Positions 58,262 to 64,000 of a stretch of DNA of 64,000 nucleotides are shown here, piece after piece. The first letter of the stretch is position 1; every line of letters starts with the position of its first letter. The notes under the pieces were generated by a model. That model searched no databases. It was not told the DNA's origin and worked only from the letters and a program-made list of their open reading frames with translations. The DNA is from an uncultured Eggerthella sp. (lineage in GTDB: Bacteria > Actinomycetota > Coriobacteriia > Coriobacteriales > Eggerthellaceae), in NCBI GenBank assembly GCA_900546175.1, contig URBX01000001.1, positions 124,001 through 188,000 on the forward strand. Direction: 5' to 3'. A program made the translations under genes and the position numbers.

Positions 58262-58705
58262 TTACATAAAAGCAAGATAGTAACCTACCCCGCCAACGAG
58301 AATAAGTATCAAGACAATAAGAATTACTATTCTTAGCTTATCGAAGGGCACCTCGCCCTCTAAATCTTCATACGAAAGCGGCTCATTGTCTATAGAGGTC
58401 TTCTTGCTTTGCGATACAACACTCTGAACGGCGGAATTGGTCTTTTCGTTATTTTGAAAAGCATTTCCCAAAGAAGCGTTACCTAAAGTAGAAACAGTAT
58501 TACCGCTTGAAGAAACCTTGTCCCTATCAACTTCTGTTATGTTTTGAGGCAATTCTGTAGGGATTTTTTCTGCCGAATTCTCAGACAAGTGTTCTGGTGT
58601 TTCATATACAGGGAAAACGCCTTCTTCGTTGACTTTAAAAACCATCTCATCCTCTTTGGCAACCTCAAGAGTAATATGACTAAATCCTGTTTTATTAGAA
58701 GACAT
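58262..58705 (-). CDS. Tail-anchored single-helix protein of unknown function
   Basis: 147 residues. A polar, low-complexity, Ser/Asn-rich body (residues 1-120) and one strongly hydrophobic helix at the C-terminus (about 125-145, LRIVILIVLILILVGGVGYYLA), so the body should lie in the cytoplasm. No family recognised. Followed by the anchored protein gene 37 bases downstream, probably co-transcribed. Confidence 0.55.
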   Translation of the reverse strand: MSSNKTGFSHITLEVAKEDEMVFKVNEEGVFPVYETPEHLSENSAEKIPTELPQNITEVDRDKVSSSGNTVSTLGNASLGNAFQNNEKTNSAVQSVVSQSKKTSIDNEPLSYEDLEGEVPFDKLRIVILIVLILILVGGVGYYLAFM

Positions 58706-58736
58706 GGTTTCCCTCTTTTATAACAATCTAATCCAT

Positions 58737-58764
58737 CCTCTCTCTTAGGCTCATAAGAGAGAGG
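58737..58764 (-). other. Perfect hairpin after pgm
   Basis: Eleven-base stem CCTCTCTCTTA / TAAGAGAGAGG, loop GGCTCA, 12 bases after the pgm stop. No T run follows, so termination would be factor-dependent or the hairpin protects the 3' end. Confidence 0.5.
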
Positions 58765-58775
58765 ACACGAATGGT

Positions 58776-60455
58776 TTACGCAAAACGCTGTACGATATCC
58801 TCTTCCAACACCGAAGAGAGATTCTGCGCTTGATCAAAAGAAGTGCCTACCGTAAAGAAATACACTTTAATCTTTGGCTCAGTGCCTGAAGGGCGAATAA
58901 TAACCTTATTACCTCCTTCAAGCATAAATTCAATAACATTTGCAGAAGGAAGATTACGAACACCCTGCTGATAATCAAGAGATTCTTCAACAGCAAGACC
59001 ACCAATCGAAGTTGGAACATCCTTTCTGAAAGAGGTCATAATGTCTGCCATTTTTTGGCTACCTTCAATACCTTCAAAGCTACGAGAAATTGTTTTATTA
59101 AAATGGTATCCGTGCTTCGTATAAAGATCTTGCATAGCCTGATAAAGATTTTTACCTAAACTACGATAATAACGAGCCATCTGAACAATAAGCATTGAAG
59201 CAACAATCGCATCTTTATCACGCGCATGAGAGCCCGCCAAATAGCCATAGCTTTCTTCAAAACCAAAGATAAAGCGCTCAACGTGGCCTTCTGCCTCAAG
59301 ATCGGCAATAACTCCACCAATATATTTAAATCCCGTTAACACGCGACGAACTTCAACGCCGTACTCTTGAGCAACACTTTCAACCAAACTTGTAGAAACA
59401 ATAGTAGTTACCGCAACAGGATTATTAGGCATTAAGCCTTTTTCTCTTCGCATACGGCATACATAATCAAGAAGAAGAACGCCCACTTCATTTCCTGAAA
59501 GAAGTTGATACTCGTCTCCATCTTTTACCGCAATACCAACGCGGTCAGCATCAGGATCGGTAGCCAAAAGCAAATCAGGATGAACTTCTTCGCACAGTTC
59601 AATGCCCTTTTGCAACGCTTCACGCTCCTCAGGGTTTGGATAAGGACAAGTCGGGAAATTTCCATCAGGCTGCGCTTGTTGTTCAACGATATGCACATCG
59701 GTTACCTGAATTTTTTCCAAAATACGGGTAACACACTCTAAGCCGGTTCCGTTAAGCGGGGTATATACTAAACGCAAATCGCCACTACACTCTTTATCAA
59801 CATCTTGCTCATATACTGCATCTAAAAAGGCATCAAGCACTTCTTCGGAGATATAAGAAATCAATCCCTGTTCAAGACCTGCATCGAAATCCATAGTCTT
59901 AACATCATCAAACACATCAACACCACTAATTGCATCAGTGATGCCATCAGCAATGGTGTTAGTAATTTGGCAACCATCAGGTCCGTATACTTTGTAACCG
60001 TTATATTTACTTGGATTATGAGAAGCCGTTACGTTAATGCCAATTGCACAGCCAAGCTCACGCGTAGCAAAAGAAAGTGCCGGGGTTGGTTGCAAGCGAG
60101 GGAAAATATGGCTTTTTATTCCATTTCCAGCCAAAACTGACGCGGCGGTTTTGGCAAACAATTCAGAATTAATTCGAGAGTCATAGCAAATGGCTACTTC
60201 TCCCAATTGATCACTAACTTGTAAAAGATAATTTGCGATACCTTGAGTTGCCTGACCAACCGTATAAATATTCATACGGTTTGTTCCTGCGCCAAGAACG
60301 CCTCGCAAACCAGCGGTGCCAAAAGAAAGAGAAGTATAGAATGCATCCTCAATTTCTTTTTCATCGCCTCTATCAGCTAGTGTGCGCAACTCCTGAGAAA
60401 GAATTTCATCATCAACGCAAGCAAGCCATCTTTTAAAATTTTCGCGATAATCCAC
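58776..60455 (-). CDS. Phosphoglucomutase/phosphomannomutase (alpha-D-phosphohexomutase)
   Basis: 559 residues, GTG start with GGAGAT before it. Four-domain enzyme: catalytic Ser loop TASHNPSKYNGYKVYG (about 143-158), metal-binding DPDADRVGIA (about 297-306), sugar loop GFEESYGYL and phosphate-binding RPSGTEPKIKVYF near the C-terminus. PgcA-type length. With galU it would supply glucose 1-phosphate and UDP-glucose. Substrate (glucose or mannose) is not decided by sequence alone. Confidence 0.94.
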   Translation of the reverse strand: MDYRENFKRWLACVDDEILSQELRTLADRGDEKEIEDAFYTSLSFGTAGLRGVLGAGTNRMNIYTVGQATQGIANYLLQVSDQLGEVAICYDSRINSELFAKTAASVLAGNGIKSHIFPRLQPTPALSFATRELGCAIGINVTASHNPSKYNGYKVYGPDGCQITNTIADGITDAISGVDVFDDVKTMDFDAGLEQGLISYISEEVLDAFLDAVYEQDVDKECSGDLRLVYTPLNGTGLECVTRILEKIQVTDVHIVEQQAQPDGNFPTCPYPNPEEREALQKGIELCEEVHPDLLLATDPDADRVGIAVKDGDEYQLLSGNEVGVLLLDYVCRMRREKGLMPNNPVAVTTIVSTSLVESVAQEYGVEVRRVLTGFKYIGGVIADLEAEGHVERFIFGFEESYGYLAGSHARDKDAIVASMLIVQMARYYRSLGKNLYQAMQDLYTKHGYHFNKTISRSFEGIEGSQKMADIMTSFRKDVPTSIGGLAVEESLDYQQGVRNLPSANVIEFMLEGGNKVIIRPSGTEPKIKVYFFTVGTSFDQAQNLSSVLEEDIVQRFA

Positions 60456-60636
60456 GAGAATCTCCTTAATCTTATAGAGAAACCACGTATAGCGGCACCT
60501 TTCATCTTTGGAAAGTATACCCTTATTACGCTTTTATTCTTAAAGGAAGAAAAAAGTGAATAAGAAAACCTATAAGCAAGTTTAACTACCGATTTGTCTC
60601 CTACTTTATATTGCGTACAAAAAAAGTCAGTGTTAG

Positions 60637-60653
60637 GTTATCTCTGAGATAAC
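60637..60653. promoter_or_regulatory. Palindromic operator over the sufCB start
   Basis: Perfect GTTATCTC-T-GAGATAAC inverted repeat just before the sufC ribosome site. A possible promoter (TTGCGT near 60611-60616, 17-base spacer, TAGGTT with extended TG) overlaps it, so a bound protein would block initiation; as RNA the same repeat could hide the ribosome site. The regulator is unknown. Confidence 0.45.
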
Positions 60654-60667
60654 TTGAGGAGAAATGC

Positions 60668-61444
60668 ATGTTAACTTTAGAAAATATCGTTTTTGAAGTG
60701 CCTGTTTCGGAGGGCTCTTCTCAAACAAAACGAATCATTGATGATATTTCGCTCACAATAGACGAAAATAGCTTTGTGGTCATTACTGGTCCTAACGGAG
60801 GCGGTAAGTCCACTCTTGCAAAATTGATAATGGGCATTGAAAAACCAACCTCTGGCAAGATTTATTTCAATGGCGAAGATATCACCGACTTACCAATAAC
60901 CGAACGAGCTCGTAAGGGCATCGGATACGGGTTTCAACAACCATCACGTTTCAAAGGCATGAAAGTAAAGAAACTCTTGGAATTGGCAGCAAATCGTCGT
61001 CTTCCTATGCTTTCTTGCAACGAATATCTTGGCCAAGTTGGTCTCTGCTCTGCAAATTACCTTACCCGAGAAGTTGATAAAAGCCTTTCTGGTGGCGAAT
61101 TGAAACGCATTGAAATTGCAACTGTCCTAGCACGCAATCCAAAACTTGCAATTTATGACGAACCTGAGGCAGGTATTGATCTGTGGAGCTTCGACAGACT
61201 TGCTAAAACGTTTGCAAGCTTATACAAAAATGATAGCGACAACTCAATCATTATCATTTCCCATCAGGAACGTATTATCGAATTGGCAGACCAAATTATC
61301 TGCCTTCGAGCGGGAAAGATTGAAGCAAGCGGAAGTGCAGAAGAAATTATCCCTCAGCTTGGACTCTCAGTGAAAAAGAACAACTACTGCACCTTCACTG
61401 AACCAACCCAGCTTCACATCACCGAAATCTCAACTACTTGTTAG
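60668..61444 (+). CDS. sufC: SufC-like ABC ATPase (minimal SUF/SMS type)
   Basis: 258 residues. Walker A GPNGGGKST, Q-loop GFQQPSRFKGM, signature LSGGELKRIEIATVLARNPKLAIYDEPEAGIDLWS and H-loop ISHQERI. The EPEAGIDLWS form after Walker B is typical of the two-gene SUF (SufC plus SufB) of anaerobes and archaea, different from DSGLD in full SUF operons. Forms the energising subunit of the iron-sulfur scaffold. GAGGAG ribosome site. Stop overlaps the next frame but the next start is eight bases beyond. Confidence 0.88.
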   Translation: MLTLENIVFEVPVSEGSSQTKRIIDDISLTIDENSFVVITGPNGGGKSTLAKLIMGIEKPTSGKIYFNGEDITDLPITERARKGIGYGFQQPSRFKGMKVKKLLELAANRRLPMLSCNEYLGQVGLCSANYLTREVDKSLSGGELKRIEIATVLARNPKLAIYDEPEAGIDLWSFDRLAKTFASLYKNDSDNSIIIISHQERIIELADQIICLRAGKIEASGSAEEIIPQLGLSVKKNNYCTFTEPTQLHITEISTTC

Positions 61445-61452
61445 GAGAACTC

Positions 61453-62382
61453 ATGGCAGTAGATTTAACTCCTATTGATAAAGACTTACTTAAAACTCTT
61501 ACCGATCTTCACGGTATTCCTAGCACGGCATACAACATCCGCAAGGATGGCCAATTGGTAAGCCGTAGCGACTCCGCCTATATTGAGATTGCTACAAAAA
61601 AAGATCACCCTGGCATTGATATCACTATCAAAAAAGGAACTAAAGGTGAAAAAGTATATATTCCAGTTATCATTTCCAAAGCAGGCGTAAATGATTTAGT
61701 GTATAACACCTTCTACGTTCAGGATGACTGTGAAGTAACTATCATTGCTGGATGCGGCATTCATCAAAATGGCCACGAAGCATCCCAACATGACGGTATC
61801 CATACGTTCTACATTGGCAACAACTGCAACGTAAAGTACATTGAGCGCCATTATGGAGAAGGCGAAGGTAGCGGAGAGCGCATCCTCAACCCAACTACCG
61901 AGGTATTTATCGGCGAAAACTCCTATTGCGAAATGGAAATGACCCAACTTGGAGGCGTTACTTCTACAATTCGTGAAACTAATGCTGAAATTGGGAACAA
62001 CTCAAAATATGTTCTTACTGAAAAGCTTATGACCGAAGAAGAACAAGTTGCTGTTTCTAACTTAAAAATTGTATTGAAGGGCGAAAACTCAAACGTTCAG
62101 ATTATTTCCCGTAGCGTTGCAAAAGATAGCTCCAAACAAACCTTTAACCCCTTAGTGATTGGCGAAAATGCCTGCCATGGCCACGTACAGTGCGATGCAA
62201 TCATTATGGATAATGCTGTTGTAAAAGCAGTTCCTGGTATTGAAGCAGCTCACACCGATGCTCAGCTTGTACATGAGGCAGCAATTGGAAAAATCGCAGG
62301 AGACCAGATTATTAAACTTATGACCCTTGGTCTTACCGAAGAAGAAGCTGAGCAAGAAATTCTTGAAGACTTCTTAAGCTAA
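61453..62382 (+). CDS. sufB: SufB/SufD-family iron-sulfur scaffold (SMS type)
   Basis: 309 residues from ATG 61453, with TTAGGAGAAC before it. Right-handed beta-helix SufBD core, with GCGIHQNGHEASQHDGIHTFYIG, YCEMEMTQLGGV, and the C-terminal signature ENACHGHVQCDAIIMD..VPGIEAAHTDAQLVHEAAIGKI (about 225-285), then the EEEAEQEILEDFL helix. The Cys/His ligands of SufB are kept, unlike SufD. Shorter than SufB of full SUF (about 480). No sufS, sufU, sufD or iscR-like gene is adjacent, so sulfur supply must come from elsewhere. Confidence 0.87.
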   Translation: MAVDLTPIDKDLLKTLTDLHGIPSTAYNIRKDGQLVSRSDSAYIEIATKKDHPGIDITIKKGTKGEKVYIPVIISKAGVNDLVYNTFYVQDDCEVTIIAGCGIHQNGHEASQHDGIHTFYIGNNCNVKYIERHYGEGEGSGERILNPTTEVFIGENSYCEMEMTQLGGVTSTIRETNAEIGNNSKYVLTEKLMTEEEQVAVSNLKIVLKGENSNVQIISRSVAKDSSKQTFNPLVIGENACHGHVQCDAIIMDNAVVKAVPGIEAAHTDAQLVHEAAIGKIAGDQIIKLMTLGLTEEEAEQEILEDFLS

Positions 62383-62850
62383 AGAGAAATAGAATCCAAA
62401 ATTTGCGTGTTATCGTCATAAGCTCACCTGACTAACAAGAATTAGCAAAAAGGTTATAGGGGGGTACAAGGGGCTTATAAGAACACCCTAATGATTCTTA
62501 CGTAAACGAGAAAGAGGGCTCCGTAAAGGAGCCCTCTTTGGTTGATTGGAAGTTTCTTTTTATCTCACAACTTCCCCACAAAAAAAGAAAACATAGAAAG
62601 GCTTGAATAAAAGAAAAAATTGCCCGTACTTCTATTCAAGGTATCTTTCTCTAATGACTATATTAATCCACCTTACTAGTAAGTAAAAGCCTCACAAAGC
62701 TTTTATAAAATCACGAATATGTTATAACTGTATAAAGTATTACTTAAAACACGATAGAGCTTTCGTTACCACTTACCAAAATGATCATATTCGCGCTATT
62801 CGAACTCAATACCTCAATAAACAGCCCTTTTAAAGGTTAGGAATGATTTC
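62383..62850. other. Intergenic region between sufB and the LysR gene
   Basis: 468 bases without a supported gene. It holds the sufB terminator and, near the LysR gene, an AT-rich stretch with several TATAA-like -10 candidates (for example TGTATAAAG near 62736). No CRISPR, tRNA or insertion sequence is visible. Confidence 0.5.
62511..62540 (+). terminator. Terminator after sufB
   Basis: Perfect 12-base stem AAAGAGGGCTCC / GGAGCCCTCTTT with a five-base loop, about 130 bases after the sufB stop. The T content is inside the arm. Confidence 0.7.
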
Positions 62851-63756
62851 TTGGATACTTCACGTTACCGCGCATTCATAGAAGCAATTGATACTGGAAG
62901 CCTTTCAAAGGCAGCAAAATCGTTAGGATACACCCCTTCTGGAGTAAGCCAACTCGTTCAAGCTCTTGAACGAGAACTTGGCTTTTCCGTTTTAGAGAGA
63001 AGCAAGCAAGGAGTTTCACCTACCGAAAACGGAAAAAAGGTTTTACCAGTAATTCGCGCGATCGTATCTAACGAAGACAATCTCATACAGTATTCAGCCG
63101 AAGTAAAAGGCCTCTCAACTGGCTGTGTCACTATTGGTTCATATCCAAGCATCGCAACACACTGGCTCCCTCGCATCATTAAAGATTTTCATAAACGCTT
63201 TCCTGGTATTGAAATTCGTATTATGGAAGGCATTCATCAGGAAGTTGAAGAATGGATTATGACCAATAAAGTTGATATTGGTTTTATGAGCTATTACGAA
63301 CCAATGCAACTAGACTGGATTCCTTTAGCAAAAGATACAATGGTTGCCATCTTGCCCCTTAATCATCCTTATGCAGATAAAGAAGCGTTTCCGATTTCTG
63401 CTTGCGATGGCGTAGATTTCATCATGCCTGCAAACGGCAACGATGTAGACATTCTCAATATGCTTAAACGATACAATCTAAAACCAAATTTGGCCTACCA
63501 AACGTTAGAAAATGCGGCAACCCTTTCAATGGTTGAACAAAATATGGGCATCAGCATTATGAACAGCTTGGTTACCCGCAGGTTTGATTTTAAAATTGCA
63601 AAAATTCCCGTTGAACCTCGCCAAACAATTCAGCTTGGTGTAGCGGCAACAAACCTCAAGAGTGCAAGCCCTGCGACAAAACACTTTGTAGATTTTACCG
63701 TCAAATGCTTCAATAAAGCCTCCATGTCAGACCTAGGTTTTAGCGAAAACTTCTGA
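62851..63756 (+). CDS. LysR-type transcription regulator
   Basis: 301 residues. N-terminal helix-turn-helix (FIEAIDTGSLSKAAKSLGYTPSGVSQLVQALERELGFSVLER), then the periplasmic-binding-fold co-inducer domain (about 90-290, GCVTIGSYPSIATHWLPRIIKDFHKRFPGI). TTG start with AGGA eight bases ahead. Ligand is unknown. It points away from the SUF genes and toward the membrane protein at the window edge. Confidence 0.92.
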   Translation: MDTSRYRAFIEAIDTGSLSKAAKSLGYTPSGVSQLVQALERELGFSVLERSKQGVSPTENGKKVLPVIRAIVSNEDNLIQYSAEVKGLSTGCVTIGSYPSIATHWLPRIIKDFHKRFPGIEIRIMEGIHQEVEEWIMTNKVDIGFMSYYEPMQLDWIPLAKDTMVAILPLNHPYADKEAFPISACDGVDFIMPANGNDVDILNMLKRYNLKPNLAYQTLENAATLSMVEQNMGISIMNSLVTRRFDFKIAKIPVEPRQTIQLGVAATNLKSASPATKHFVDFTVKCFNKASMSDLGFSENF

Positions 63757-63780
63757 ACCGGTTCAAAGATAAATGTAGTC

Positions 63781-63808
63781 TTTCTTTAAAGAAAGATACT
63801 TTAGTATC
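63781..63808. promoter_or_regulatory. Two adjacent palindromes before the last gene
   Basis: TTTCTTTAAAGAAA (63781-63794) is a perfect 14-base palindrome and GATACT-TT-AGTATC (63795-63808) follows directly. An extended -10 (TGTTAAAAT, 63816-63824) lies 8 bases further, so the palindromes overlap the -35 region of the last gene. A regulator, maybe the LysR next door, could bind here. Confidence 0.45.
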
Positions 63809-63858
63809 ACATTTTTGTTAAAATCTCTCCGCTACACAATTCGCAAGGAGAGCATATT

Positions 63859-64000
63859 TTGAATCAGACAGGCACACCAAAAAGAAGTTTAGTTAAGCGT
63901 ATCTACGTCTCACTCCTTCTGCTAATACTTCCCTTTCTTCTCTTTTTTGGAAACAAGATTTCAAAAAAGATTAAACAAGAAACTAGGTATCTTGGCGATC
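63859..64000 (+). CDS. Membrane-anchored protein, N-terminal part (runs off window)
   Basis: 47 codons. TTG start with AAGGAG before it, basic N-terminus MNQTGTPKRSLVKRIY, then a hydrophobic helix (about 17-31, VSLLLLILPFLLFFG) and a basic stretch (KISKKIKQET). Single-pass or secreted proteins of many kinds fit; no call is possible. Confidence 0.5.
   Translation, partial: MNQTGTPKRSLVKRIYVSLLLLILPFLLFFGNKISKKIKQETRYLGD

Overview
The window is an ordinary stretch of bacterial chromosome, densely coding, with about nine tenths of it on the minus strand. Low G+C (around 40 percent by eye), strictly anaerobic enzymes (class III ribonucleotide reductase NrdDG, a giant 2-hydroxyacyl-CoA dehydratase activase, a minimal SufBC pair), single-membrane features (Veg, YlxR, DUF948, MltG, Asp23/Gls24) and an actinobacterial-type nitrogen-control motif together suggest an AT-rich anaerobic member of the Coriobacteriia (an Atopobiaceae relative such as Fannyhessea/Lancefieldella). 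This is inference; an anaerobic Firmicute is the main alternative. I see no prophage, insertion sequence, CRISPR array or rRNA operon.

Layout. 1-2880: the rimP-nusA-ylxR-infB translation/transcription operon (infB runs off the left edge) with a structured leader. 2962-6890: leuA plus a small zinc-ribbon membrane protein, and the ammonium transporter/P-II pair amtB-glnB behind a GlnR-like operator. 6947-9911: asp23-like, nusB, xseB, dxs. 10025-22840: a twelve-gene run rarA, DUF948, AI-2E permease, alaS, ruvX, mltG, yqeG, aroC, aroK, aroB, aminopeptidase P, efp. 23014-23178: a 6S-like RNA on the plus strand. 23298-26500: nrdD and nrdG with NrdR boxes. 26964-29026: galU, a degenerate homocysteine-methyltransferase-fold protein and an 83-residue protein. 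29249: tRNA-Ala. 30525-35160: metG, tatD, flavoprotein, ksgA, veg. 35298-38722: YgjP peptidase, rsmI, ridA, divergent threonine dehydratase. 39229-46073: the 1533-residue activase, divergent UPF0210, and a protein built of 11-residue repeats. 46172-51645: tlyA, ligA, acpS, glmS. 52389-57224: an EF-G-like GTPase, a trigger-factor-like chaperone without the isomerase domain, and infC-rpmI-rplT with a leader terminator. 57466-60455: two anchored unknown proteins and a phosphohexomutase. 60668-64000: minimal SufC-SufB pair, a LysR regulator and the start of a membrane protein.

The theme is translation and its regulation: IF-2, IF-3, NusA, NusB, EF-P, L20, L35, three rRNA methyltransferases, three aminoacylation or tRNA genes, an EF-G paralogue and a ribosome-chaperone relative. 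Several items deserve a second look: a plant-WRC-like CX9CX10CX2H zinc knuckle on NusA, an AUA start for infC, leader terminators ahead of rimP and infC, a textbook-spaced GlnR box at amtB, the Cys-less BhmT-fold protein with its small partner, the trigger-factor paralogue, the hendecad protein, and a palindrome over the start of the minimal SUF operon. Nothing in the window is a clear new defence or mobile system; the novelty is in unusual versions of housekeeping genes.
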